Shown piece by piece: positions 40,694 through 48,766 of a stretch of 64,000 nucleotides of DNA. The position numbers were made by a program, and so were the translations under genes. Each line of letters starts with the position of its first letter. Position 1 is the stretch's first letter. The notes under the pieces were generated by a model that worked only from the letters and a program-made list of their open reading frames with translations, had not been told where the DNA came from and searched no databases. Source of the stretch: Streptomyces spiralis (GTDB lineage Bacteria > Actinomycetota > Actinomycetes > Streptomycetales > Streptomycetaceae); assembly GCF_014654675.1 (NCBI RefSeq), contig NZ_BNBC01000024.1:1-64000 (forward strand), in the 5' to 3' direction.

Positions 40694-42592
40694 TCAGGAG
40701 GCCGAGCCGACCTTGGTGTCGGTGTCCTTGGTCTCCTTGACGCCCTGGGCGTCCTTGGTGCCCTTGGCGCCGGTCGCCGGGCGGGACTCCCGGCGGCGGG
40801 TGAACGCCGGCAGCGCGGGCGGGGTGAGGAAGCCCTCGGCGCGGGCGCTGGCGATACCGATGCGCGGCAGGTCGGCGCTCTTGGCGAACAGCAGGAAGCG
40901 CGGCTCCCAGACCGGCCGGTACTTGGCGTTGGCGCGGTACAGGGACTCGATCTGCCACCAGCGGGAGAAGAAGGTGAGCACCGAGCGCCACAGCCGCAGC
41001 ACCGGCCCGGCACCGAGCCGCGCCCCGCGCTCGAAGACCGACCGGAACATCGCGAAGTTCAGCGAGACCCGCCGTACGCCGATCTCTCCGGCACGCAGCA
41101 GCAGTTCGACGATCATGAACTCCATCAGGCCGTTCTCGCAGGCGCGGTCACGGCGCATCAGGTCCAGGGAGAGCCCCTGCTCGCCCCACGGCACGAAGCT
41201 GAGCAGCGCGCGCGGCTCGTCCTCGGCGTCCCGGCACTCCAGCATCACGCAGCGGCCGTCGGCTCGGTCGCCGAGCCGCCCGAGCGCCATCGAGAAGCCG
41301 CGTTCGGTGGCGCCGTCGCGCCAGCGGTCGGCGCGGTCGACGAGCAGGGCCATCTCGTCGTCGGAAATGTCCTCGTGGCGGCGGATGCGCACGGTGTAGC
41401 CGGCCCGGCGGACCCGGTTGTGGGCCTGCCGCACGACCCGCATGGCCCGTCCGTCGAGGCTGAAGTCGGCGACGTCGACGATGGCCTCGTCGCCCAGTTC
41501 GAGGGCGTCCAGGCCGTGCCGGGCGTAGATCGTGCCGGCCTCCTCGCTGGCGCCCATGACGGCGGGCGTCCAGGCGTGCCGGCGGGCCTCGGCCAGCCAG
41601 GCGTCGATGGCGCCCGGCCAGGCCTCGGGGTCCCCGATGGGGTCGCCGGAGGCGAGGCTGACGCCGCCCACGACACGGTAGGTGACGGCGGCCTTGCCGG
41701 TCGGGGAGAAGATCGCGGCCTTGTCGCGGCGGAGCGCGAAGTAGCCGAGGGAGTCGCGTTCGCCGTGCCGGTCGAGCAGTTCGCGCAGCCGCTTCTCGTC
41801 CTCCCCGGTGAGCAGGGCACGGCCGCGGGGGGAGCGGAAGCAGGCGTACAGGACGAGGAGGAAGGTCGCCGCCGTCAGCGCGTTGATGGTGATGTCGATC
41901 AGGCGGGGCGCGTGCACCTCCGGGACGCGGTCGGCGAGCGGGCCGACGCTGATGCCGCGCAGCAGGACGTAGACGATCTTCTTGCCGAGGGACGCGCCGC
42001 CCTGCGCCTTGTTGGTGGCGTCGACCAGCCAGGTGCCGACGGCACCGGTGACGAGGAGGCCGGCGGCGCCGACGGCGAGGGCGAGCCGGGGGTTGGAGCG
42101 GTCGCCGATGGCGTTGAACTCGCGCCGGCCGATCACCAGCGCGGCCACGAACAGGCCGGTGAGCGTGGCGGAGAGCCAGTTGAAGAGGTGGTCCTGGAAG
42201 CGGTCCTGGGTGAGGGCGAGGACGTAGAGCGCGAAGAGCGGGCCGGCGAGCAGCAGGTTGAACACCCAGGCCGCCCGCTTCCGGCGCCGCATCACCATGG
42301 CGAGGAACAGCGCCAGCGCGGCGGAGACCAGGCCGGCGGTGGCCAGGTACGGCGTGAAGAACTCGCCCCCGTTGTGCTCGTGGACCTCCTCGCGGAAGGG
42401 CAGCGAGAGCACCGCGACGATGTTGAGGACGGCGAGCAGCCGCAGGTACCAGACGGTGGCCGCGGCGGCCCGCTCCCGCAGCCGGGGGCCCGGCCGCAGG
42501 CCGGTCCGGGGGCCGGGGGAGGGGTCCTCGCAGCGGCGGGAGTCGCGCTGCGGGGAGAGCGGGGGGACGACGACCGATTTCTGTACGGGCAT
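40694..42592 (-). CDS. MprF-like phosphatidylglycerol lysyltransferase (DUF2156)
   Basis: A 632-residue membrane enzyme. The N-terminal half (about residues 45-245) has six or so transmembrane segments; the C-terminal half is a DUF2156 aminoacyl-transferase domain (about 275-590), including GVSLASGDPIGD and SLDLMRRDRACENGLMEFMIVELLLRA. The family transfers lysine from Lys-tRNA to phosphatidylglycerol, lowering envelope charge and giving resistance to cationic peptides. A Lys/Thr-rich repetitive tail (KGTKDAQGVKETKDTDTK) ends it. ATG 42592 gives MPVQKSVVV; a GTG nine bases upstream is possible. Operation of the enzyme here is inferred. Confidence 0.85.
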   Translation of the reverse strand: MPVQKSVVVPPLSPQRDSRRCEDPSPGPRTGLRPGPRLRERAAAATVWYLRLLAVLNIVAVLSLPFREEVHEHNGGEFFTPYLATAGLVSAALALFLAMVMRRRKRAAWVFNLLLAGPLFALYVLALTQDRFQDHLFNWLSATLTGLFVAALVIGRREFNAIGDRSNPRLALAVGAAGLLVTGAVGTWLVDATNKAQGGASLGKKIVYVLLRGISVGPLADRVPEVHAPRLIDITINALTAATFLLVLYACFRSPRGRALLTGEDEKRLRELLDRHGERDSLGYFALRRDKAAIFSPTGKAAVTYRVVGGVSLASGDPIGDPEAWPGAIDAWLAEARRHAWTPAVMGASEEAGTIYARHGLDALELGDEAIVDVADFSLDGRAMRVVRQAHNRVRRAGYTVRIRRHEDISDDEMALLVDRADRWRDGATERGFSMALGRLGDRADGRCVMLECRDAEDEPRALLSFVPWGEQGLSLDLMRRDRACENGLMEFMIVELLLRAGEIGVRRVSLNFAMFRSVFERGARLGAGPVLRLWRSVLTFFSRWWQIESLYRANAKYRPVWEPRFLLFAKSADLPRIGIASARAEGFLTPPALPAFTRRRESRPATGAKGTKDAQGVKETKDTDTKVGSAS

Positions 42593-42667
42593 GGGTGACA
42601 CGTCACCTCGGAGGAGACCACCGGAACCGGCGGAAACGGGACGGGAGCGGACAGCGGACGGGCCGCA

Positions 42668-42694
42668 GGGGACAGCGGGGACAGCGGGGACAGT
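42668..42694. repeat. Three tandem copies of GGGGACAGC
   Basis: GGGGACAGC, GGGGACAGC and GGGGACAGT lie head to tail, surrounded by looser GCGGACAGC units from about 42640 to 42730, in the intergenic region upstream of the MprF-like gene. No protein is encoded. Confidence 0.8.
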
Positions 42695-42780
42695 GGAGAG
42701 ACAGTGAGCGGACAGCGGACGGACAGCCAGGGGACGGCTCCACTGTTCCGGTAAAAGGTAAGGAGCGGGGGTACGGGCCC

Positions 42781-43152
42781 TTACCCGCCGGAGACGGGGG
42801 CGGGACCGCTGTCGGCGGAGGTGGGGTTGCCCTCGGAGATCTGGGACCCGCCGCCGTCGGTGCTTCCGTCGTCGTGCGCCTCGCGTCTGCGGGACGCCGT
42901 CAGCAGCCACGCCAGGTTGCCCGCCGCCGCGCCGGCCGCCACCGTGGCCGCGATCACCCCGGCCGTGGCGAAACCGTCGTCGAACAGATGCGGCCGCTGG
43001 TCGAGGCTGTGCAGCCCGAAGCCGCACAGCTGGTACACGCCGACGGCCGCGATGGTGAGACTCACCACGAGCACGGCGACGGTCGGCCGGAGCCCGCCCT
43101 CCGTCTTCTCACCTGGCGACGGGACCGGTCCCGAACAATGCGCTTCCTGCAT
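42781..43152 (-). CDS. Hypothetical small membrane protein
   Basis: A 123-residue protein with two predicted transmembrane helices (about residues 24-43 and 62-86) and a Ser/Gly/Asp-rich C-terminal tail. I do not recognise the family. ATG 43152 has GGGGGATC upstream. It is in the same orientation as the MprF-like gene, whose start is 188 bases downstream. Confidence 0.65.
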   Translation of the reverse strand: MQEAHCSGPVPSPGEKTEGGLRPTVAVLVVSLTIAAVGVYQLCGFGLHSLDQRPHLFDDGFATAGVIAATVAAGAAAGNLAWLLTASRRREAHDDGSTDGGGSQISEGNPTSADSGPAPVSGG

Positions 43153-43188
43153 GGATCCCCCGTGGACGGTTGGACGGCGAGCCGGACC

Positions 43189-43201
43189 CTACAGTATGTA
43201 G
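43189..43201. repeat. 13-bp dyad downstream of LysR gene
   Basis: CTACA-GTA-TGTAG is a perfect 5-bp dyad in the 170-base gap 43153-43322. It is an A/T island in GC-rich DNA and is upstream of the small membrane protein gene, so it may be part of its promoter. Confidence 0.35.
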
Positions 43202-43322
43202 TGCCCCACCGTCGGGCGAAACCGGCCGCCGCCACTCGGACATGCGTTCAGGCCGACCCGCGCACGCTCGCTCTTGTCCACGCCTTCGAGGAAGGCGACC
43301 TGCCGCGACGCCCGGGGGCGCG

Positions 43323-44225
43323 TCACGCAGACGGCGGCCTGACCCCGAGCACGTCGAGCATCGCCCGGGTCGCCGGGCTGGGATTGAACCGGCTCCACGC
43401 CAGATACTCGGCGCGGTGCGGTCCGTCGGTCACCGGAACCAGTGCCAGTCGGGGGTCGTCGGCGGCCAGCGGGCGGATGAACGCCGACGGCAGCAGCGCG
43501 ACACCGAGCCCGCGCGCGATCAGCCGGGTGATCAGCTCGACGACACCGGTCTCGTAGGCGACCTCGCGGGCCAGGCCCGCGGCGGCGAACGCCTGGTCGG
43601 ACTGGGCCCGGGCGGGTGTCCCGGCCACGAAGTCCACGAACGGCTCCTCGGCGATCTCCCGCAGCGTGAGCCGGGAGGCGCCCGCGAGCCGGTGCCCGGC
43701 CGGCACCACCAGGACGTGCCGGTCGTGATCGAGGACGACGCTCTCCACACCGGAAGGCCGTTCGCCCTCCGGCAGCCCGAGGAAGGCGATGTCCAGGTCG
43801 CCGCCCCGGATCGCCGTCACCAGTTCGTCGCTGCGTCCGGAGCGGAGCAGGACGTGGACGTCCGGATGCCGGGCGCGGTACCGCTGGAGCAGCTCGGGTA
43901 CGTCGACGGCGGCCGTGGTCATGATCACGCCGACGGCGAGCCGGCCGCGCACCACGCCGGCCGCGGCGGCGGCATCGGCGGCCGCGCGATCGGCGGCGGC
44001 CAGGCACTCCCGCGCACCGGCGAGGAACGCCGCCCCCGCGCTGGTCAGCTCGACGCGGCGGCTGGACCGGGCGAACAGCCGGACCCCGAGCTCCCGTTCC
44101 AGCCCGGCGATCCGGTGGCTGAGCGACGACTGCACCACGCAGCAGCGCTCCGCGGCACGGGTGAAGTTACGGGTTTCGGCGACGGCGACGACGTACCGCA
44201 TCTGCTGGAGATCCACGGCATCCAT
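43323..44225 (-). CDS. LysR-family transcriptional regulator
   Basis: A 300-residue LTTR. The winged helix covers residues ~5-65 (NFTRAAERCCVVQSSLSHRIAGLE), and the effector domain shows the usual two-lobe pattern. Start at ATG 44225. It is divergent from the EamA transporter gene, and the 70-base region between them contains a nested A/T-rich dyad typical of LTTR sites (T-N11-A). Regulator and transporter are probably a pair. Confidence 0.9.
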   Translation of the reverse strand: MDAVDLQQMRYVVAVAETRNFTRAAERCCVVQSSLSHRIAGLERELGVRLFARSSRRVELTSAGAAFLAGARECLAAADRAAADAAAAAGVVRGRLAVGVIMTTAAVDVPELLQRYRARHPDVHVLLRSGRSDELVTAIRGGDLDIAFLGLPEGERPSGVESVVLDHDRHVLVVPAGHRLAGASRLTLREIAEEPFVDFVAGTPARAQSDQAFAAAGLAREVAYETGVVELITRLIARGLGVALLPSAFIRPLAADDPRLALVPVTDGPHRAEYLAWSRFNPSPATRAMLDVLGVRPPSA

Positions 44226-44244
44226 CGTCGTCCTTCATTGCTGC

Positions 44245-44270
44245 CATGACAAGCATGCTTTGCATTCATG
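44245..44270. promoter_or_regulatory. Nested dyad between LysR and EamA genes
   Basis: The 10-bp palindrome AAGCATGCTT (44251-44260) is flanked by inverted CATGA (44245-44249) and TCATG (44266-44270). It fills the A/T-rich centre of the 70-base divergent region and is a likely LysR operator. Confidence 0.6.
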
Positions 44271-44295
44271 ATGGGCGCGGCCGAGACTTCCTCAC

Positions 44296-45261
44296 ATGCA
44301 TGGCCTGACCGAGCGATCACCGGCCCCGACAAGGGCGTCGTACGCACCGCGGGTGGCGATGGGGACCGTCGCACTGACCGCACTCGCCCCTGCCTCCTGG
44401 GGCACCACGTACGCCGTGACCACCGAACTGCTGCCGCCCGGGCATCCGCTGTTCGCCGGGCTGATGCGCGCCCTGCCCGCCGGGCTGCTCGCCCTGGCGG
44501 TCACCCGGGTGCTCCCGCGCGGGGACTGGTGGTGGAAGGCCGCCGTCCTCGGCGTGCTCAACATCGGAGCCTTCTTCCCACTGCTGTTCCTGGCGGCGGA
44601 ACGGCTCCCCGGCGGAGTCGCCGCCACCCTCGGCGCCACCCAGCCGCTGCTGGTGGCCGGGCTGGCCATCGCGGTGCTCCGCGAGCGGCCGACGGCCTGG
44701 CGATGGATCTCGGGTGTGGTCGGCGTGGCCGGCGTCGGACTCGTCGTGCTCGGTCCCACGGCCCACCTGGACGCCGTCGGGGTGCTCGCCGCCCTCGGCG
44801 GTACGGCCACCATGGCCGGCGGCGTCGTCCTCACCAAGCGCTGGGGCCGCCCCGAGGGGGTCGGTCCCCTCACCCTGACCGGCTGGCAACTGACGGCGGG
44901 CGGCCTGCTGCTGCTCCCGCTCACCCTCGCGATCGAGGGCGTGCCGCAGCGGATCGACGCCGGTGCGATCGGCGGCTACCTGTGGCTCGGCAGCATGGGC
45001 GGGTTGATCGCGTACACGCTCTGGTTCCGCGGCATCGGAAGGCTGCCGGTCGGCGCGTCCGCACCGCTGGTGCTGCTGTCCCCGCTGGTCGCGACCGTGG
45101 TCGGCATCGCGCTGGGCGAGTCGCTGAGCCTGTCGCAGACCACCGGTTTCGTCCTCGCCCTGGCGGCCCTGCTCGCCGCGCAGCTCAACCCCCACCGGCT
45201 GCAGCGAATACATGACCTGTACCGGAGCACATGCGCGAAATATGTGGACGAATTCGGCTGA
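44296..45261 (+). CDS. EamA/DMT family transporter
   Basis: A 321-residue drug/metabolite transporter with ten hydrophobic helices in two EamA repeats. Repeat 1 begins at ALAPASWGTTYAVTTELLPPG (about residue 30), and repeat 2 has GGLIAYTLWFRGIGRLP (about 235). The PxLPAG-type glycine/proline bends are present (LMRALPAGLLALA). The substrate is unknown; family members export amino acids or metabolites. The ATG at 44296 is adjacent to the LysR operator region. Confidence 0.9.
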   Translation: MHGLTERSPAPTRASYAPRVAMGTVALTALAPASWGTTYAVTTELLPPGHPLFAGLMRALPAGLLALAVTRVLPRGDWWWKAAVLGVLNIGAFFPLLFLAAERLPGGVAATLGATQPLLVAGLAIAVLRERPTAWRWISGVVGVAGVGLVVLGPTAHLDAVGVLAALGGTATMAGGVVLTKRWGRPEGVGPLTLTGWQLTAGGLLLLPLTLAIEGVPQRIDAGAIGGYLWLGSMGGLIAYTLWFRGIGRLPVGASAPLVLLSPLVATVVGIALGESLSLSQTTGFVLALAALLAAQLNPHRLQRIHDLYRSTCAKYVDEFG

Positions 45262-45297
45262 ATCCATATGGCCGGTGGTATTCCGGGCAGAGCGTGG

Positions 45298-46008
45298 TCA
45301 CTGCGGCAGAGCGGCGGACGGTGCTCCCTCGGACGCCCTGGTGCCTTCGGGTAGAGGAACCACGGTTCCTTCCCGGTCGGGACGGATGATGACTTCGCTG
45401 CCCAACGGGACGAATCCGGCGGCGAGGAAGCTTCGCAAGGAGCGCGCGTTGCCCGGGGAAACAGCGGCGAAGACCGGCTGCCCCTGCGGGACGAGTGCGA
45501 GGGCGTCGATCAGCAGGCTGCGTCCGCGCCCTTGCTCCCGGCCCTCGGGACGATGCAGTTCGATACCGAGTTCCAGGCGTCCGGCGAGGCCCTGGGCGAG
45601 GGTGATCAGGCCGCGTTCGTCGCCGTACACCCGGACTTCGCGGCGGAGTTCTCGCGCGTGCAGGACGCGCGGATGCTCCTCCTGTCCACGCAGCTGTTGA
45701 AGTCGCGGCGGGCCGCCGGTCCCACGCGCTGCCAGCGTGACGTCGATGACGCCGATCCATCCTCGGGCACCTGCGAGATGGCGCAGGAAGTCCGGCGTGA
45801 GAGAACCGCCGAAACCGTCAGGGCCGGCATGGCGGACGCACTGGGCGGGCAGCGAGGTGGCGACCACCGCGTGCCCGGTGAAGGCGACCGAGCACTCCAG
45901 CCCGCCGGGCAGCGCCGGCATCACGGTGACCTGGCCGTCCACCGGCGGGAATCGCCCCTCGCAGGCTTCCAGAAAGCAGCCGAGAAGAGGGTGGGGACCA
46001 CCGTTCAC
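45298..46008 (-). CDS. GNAT-like acetyltransferase
   Basis: A 236-residue protein. Its last ~100 residues look like the acetyl-CoA core of a GNAT fold (GRGRSLLIDALALVPQG, then the NARSLRSFLAAGFVPLGSE segment). The N-terminal ~130 residues carry a divergent PVDGQVTVMPALPGGLEC segment and may be a second, degenerate GNAT unit. Start GTG 46006-46008 overlaps the stop of the alpha/beta hydrolase (GTGA), so translation is coupled. The substrate is unknown. Confidence 0.75.
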   Translation of the reverse strand: MNGGPHPLLGCFLEACEGRFPPVDGQVTVMPALPGGLECSVAFTGHAVVATSLPAQCVRHAGPDGFGGSLTPDFLRHLAGARGWIGVIDVTLAARGTGGPPRLQQLRGQEEHPRVLHARELRREVRVYGDERGLITLAQGLAGRLELGIELHRPEGREQGRGRSLLIDALALVPQGQPVFAAVSPGNARSLRSFLAAGFVPLGSEVIIRPDREGTVVPLPEGTRASEGAPSAALPQ

Positions 46009-46817
46009 CGGGAAGCCACCTGCTGGGCGAGGAAGTCGAGCAGAACGGTGTTGAACTGCTCGGGTCGCTCGGCGCCAGGCAGATGCCCGGCTTTGTCGAT
46101 GACCCTCAGCACCGCATGCGGAACGTGGCGCTGGATCTCCTGGGCCTCGCCGAGCGGCGTGTAGACGTCGTCGGCTCCGACGACGATCAGGACGGGGGCG
46201 TCGACACCTGTCAGGGTGGGCCGGTAGTCCGGCCGTTCCGCGCGGCCGCGCAGTGCGGCGGCGGCTCCGCGTGGATCGGTGGAACGCATCATGCCCAGCA
46301 CCTGCTCGGCGACTTCGGGCAGTGCGGTGACGTTGTACGCGGCGAGCATCTTGTCGATGACGTCGCGGGCGTACCCGTCCATGCCCTCGGCCAGCAGGCG
46401 GTCGGCCAGCCGATTGCGGAAGGCCTTGCCCTCCTCGGTCTCCGCCGGCGCCGACGTGTCGGACAGGACCAGCGCCCGCACGCGCTGACCGTACTGGCGC
46501 TGGAACTCCATGGTGATCTGCCCGCCCATCGACACCCCGCCGATCACGGCCTGCTCGATGCCCAGATGGTCCAGGAGCGCAGCGATGTCATCGGCGAAGT
46601 CGGACAGGTACACCGTGCCCGCGGTCACGTCGCTCTCGCCGTAGCCGCGCAGATCGGGCGTGATCACCCGATAGCCCGCGTCCGTCAACGCGGTGACCTG
46701 GGGAGCCCACAGCGAGCGGTTGAAAGGGTGACCATGGACCAGGACGACGGCAACCCCATGCGAAGGACCGACATCGTCGTAGTGGAGTGCGGCGCCACGA
46801 ACCGTTATCCGGGTCAT
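46005..46817 (-). CDS. Alpha/beta hydrolase
   Basis: A 270-residue soluble serine hydrolase. The oxyanion loop VLVHGHPFNRSLW lies near residues 25-37, the nucleophile elbow GGVSMGG near 90-96 (Ser as nucleophile), Asp in GADDVYTP and His in KAGHLPGAERP. It resembles epoxide-hydrolase/3-oxoadipate-enol-lactonase-type enzymes; the substrate is not clear. ATG 46817 has no ribosome site, but a TACAGT box 8 bases upstream suggests a leaderless message. It is co-translated with the downstream GNAT gene. Confidence 0.88.
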   Translation of the reverse strand: MTRITVRGAALHYDDVGPSHGVAVVLVHGHPFNRSLWAPQVTALTDAGYRVITPDLRGYGESDVTAGTVYLSDFADDIAALLDHLGIEQAVIGGVSMGGQITMEFQRQYGQRVRALVLSDTSAPAETEEGKAFRNRLADRLLAEGMDGYARDVIDKMLAAYNVTALPEVAEQVLGMMRSTDPRGAAAALRGRAERPDYRPTLTGVDAPVLIVVGADDVYTPLGEAQEIQRHVPHAVLRVIDKAGHLPGAERPEQFNTVLLDFLAQQVASR

Positions 46818-47161
46818 GGGCTTGCACTGTAACTTCGTGGTCACCCGGCCAACAGAGCGATCTTGGATGGTGGGACAACCCGAGGCGGGGATCGGAGCGC
46901 AATCACTGCGGGTGGCACCCCAGCCCCAGGCGAAACCCATATGCCCTCAACGTGCCCTGGCCGCCTGGCGCACCGGGGCTCGCCGGGCCGAGCATCGGTC
47001 GCTCGGCCCGGCGAGCCCCGGTGCCAAGTGGTCCGGCGCGGAGTTGAGAATTCCGACCCGCACACGCCTCGCGGATGCCGGTGCTGGAAACGGCACGCAC
47101 CGAGGAGCCGTTCGGCGGGCCCCGGGACACCAAGCGGCCCCGGAGGCTCGCCGCGTGCACC
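46818..47161. other. Intergenic region between hydrolase and DHA2-type MFS genes
   Basis: 344 bases with no convincing gene. It contains the leaderless hydrolase promoter on the left and, at 46970-47024, the 24-bp perfect hairpin that should end the MFS transcript. Confidence 0.6.
46970..47024. terminator. 24-bp perfect stem-loop after MFS gene
   Basis: The arms at 46970-46993 (starting GCACCGGGGCTCGCC) and 47001-47024 are exact reverse complements, with a 7-base ATCGGTC loop. It lies ~140 bases after the MFS stop on the minus strand. There is no T-run, but a G/C stem of this length is typical of strong Streptomyces terminators. Confidence 0.85.
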
Positions 47162-48751
47162 TCACCCCGTGGTCAGGACGGTCCGCTCCGTACCGTCGTC
47201 CGCCGGCGCCCCGTTCTCCTGTGTCGTACGCCCCCGCAGCGCCGTCACGACCAGCAGTGCCGAGAACAGGGCGGCCGAGCCGCACACCACGAATCCGATG
47301 GCGTAGCCGTGACCGAGGGCGTCGAGGGCGTAGGTGCGGGCCGCACCCGGCGGGGAGGTGGCGGGGACGGAGTTCAGGGCGAGGGGACCGCCCTCCTTCA
47401 GCACCTCGTGCGCCGCCGCCTTCGACTCGGCGTTCAGGGACGGCGAGGTGGCCAGTGACGAAGTCACCCGGGATGCTGCCTGGCTCAGCGCGACCGCGCC
47501 GATGACCGCGGGCCCGAGGGTGAAGCCGAAGTCGCGCAGCAGGTTGGTCGCCGCGCTCGCCATGCCGGCCAGTGGTAGCGGCACGGTGTTGACGGCGGTC
47601 GCGGTGATGGACGACACCGTGAAGGCGAAGCCGATGCCGACCAGGCCGAGCGGCAGGATCAGCGCGGTGAGGTCGCGGTCGCCGACGTCGAGCCCGGCGG
47701 CCAGAAAGTCGCCCGCGGCGATCGACGCCAGACCGGCGGTCAGGAGCGCCCGCACGGGCAGGCGGTGCAGGAGCCGGGAGGTCAGCGGGGTGAGGACCGG
47801 AGTGATGCCGTTGAGCAGCAGGAACGCGAAGGCGGTGCGCATCGGGCTCTGGTGCTGGATCGGGCCGAGCCGGATGCTCGCCGCGTAGGCCGTGCCCAGG
47901 AAGCTGAACATGCCCACGACCGCCACGGCCGACGCGATCGCAAAGGAGCGGTTGCGGAACAGGTCCAGGCGCAGGAGGGGAGAGCGGGCCCGGCTCTCGG
48001 CGGCCACGAACAGGCCGACGAACACCGCGGCGATCACGAAAGCCGCGACCACCGGGGTCGAGCCCCAGCCGTCCGTCGGCCCTTGGATGACGGCGTACAG
48101 CAGGGCGAACAGACCGACGCAGATGGTGATCTGGCCGCCGAAGTCGAGTGAACGCCCTTCCGGCGACCGTGAGTTGGTCGCGAGCCATAGGCTCACCAGG
48201 GCGCTGAGCGCGGCCAGTACGGCCACCACCACGAACGCCGACCGCCATGAGCCGTAGGTGCCGGTGATGCCGCCGAGCAGCGGGGCGAGAAAGCCGCCCG
48301 CCGACAGGCTGGAGGCCCATACGGCGATGGCGCGGGCGCGCTGCGGACCGGCGTGCGTGCCGGCCGCGATCATGGCGAGGGACGTGGGGAAGAGAGCGGC
48401 GGCGCCGAGGCCGGCCAGCGCCTGCCCCGCCCAGAGCTGATGGATGCCGGAGGCGCTCGCCGCGACGATCTCGCCCGCGCACAGCAGTCCGGCACCGCCG
48501 ACGAGGAGCTGTTTGCGGCCGAAGAGGTCTCCGAGCACGCCGAAGGAGAGTTCGAGGACGGCGACGGGCAGCAGGAACGCGTCGGAGATCCAGGTGAGTT
48601 GGGAGCCGACGGGGTGGAGGTGTTCCTGGAACAGGCCGTTCAGCGTGGCCGGGATGGCGAGCCCGATCTGGGCGAGGCAGACGGCGAGACAGCCGGCGAC
48701 GAGCGTGCCGAGGGGGAGAGAACCTCGCGGTGCGGCGGATGCGTCGGACAT
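47162..48751 (-). CDS. MFS transporter, DHA2 (14-TMS) family
   Basis: A 529-residue drug:proton antiporter-like permease with ~14 hydrophobic helices. The N-terminal QIGLAIPATLNGLFQEHLH and the LGDLFGRKQLLVGG loop (motif A, about residues 73-86) and RARAIAVWASS are as in the EmrB/QacA family. It probably extrudes small drugs or metabolites. ATG 48751. It is 15 bases downstream of the secreted hydrolase gene, so they form an operon under the promoter near 50255-50284. Confidence 0.9.
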   Translation of the reverse strand: MSDASAAPRGSLPLGTLVAGCLAVCLAQIGLAIPATLNGLFQEHLHPVGSQLTWISDAFLLPVAVLELSFGVLGDLFGRKQLLVGGAGLLCAGEIVAASASGIHQLWAGQALAGLGAAALFPTSLAMIAAGTHAGPQRARAIAVWASSLSAGGFLAPLLGGITGTYGSWRSAFVVVAVLAALSALVSLWLATNSRSPEGRSLDFGGQITICVGLFALLYAVIQGPTDGWGSTPVVAAFVIAAVFVGLFVAAESRARSPLLRLDLFRNRSFAIASAVAVVGMFSFLGTAYAASIRLGPIQHQSPMRTAFAFLLLNGITPVLTPLTSRLLHRLPVRALLTAGLASIAAGDFLAAGLDVGDRDLTALILPLGLVGIGFAFTVSSITATAVNTVPLPLAGMASAATNLLRDFGFTLGPAVIGAVALSQAASRVTSSLATSPSLNAESKAAAHEVLKEGGPLALNSVPATSPPGAARTYALDALGHGYAIGFVVCGSAALFSALLVVTALRGRTTQENGAPADDGTERTVLTTG

Positions 48752-48766
48752 GAGAGGGTCCCAACG

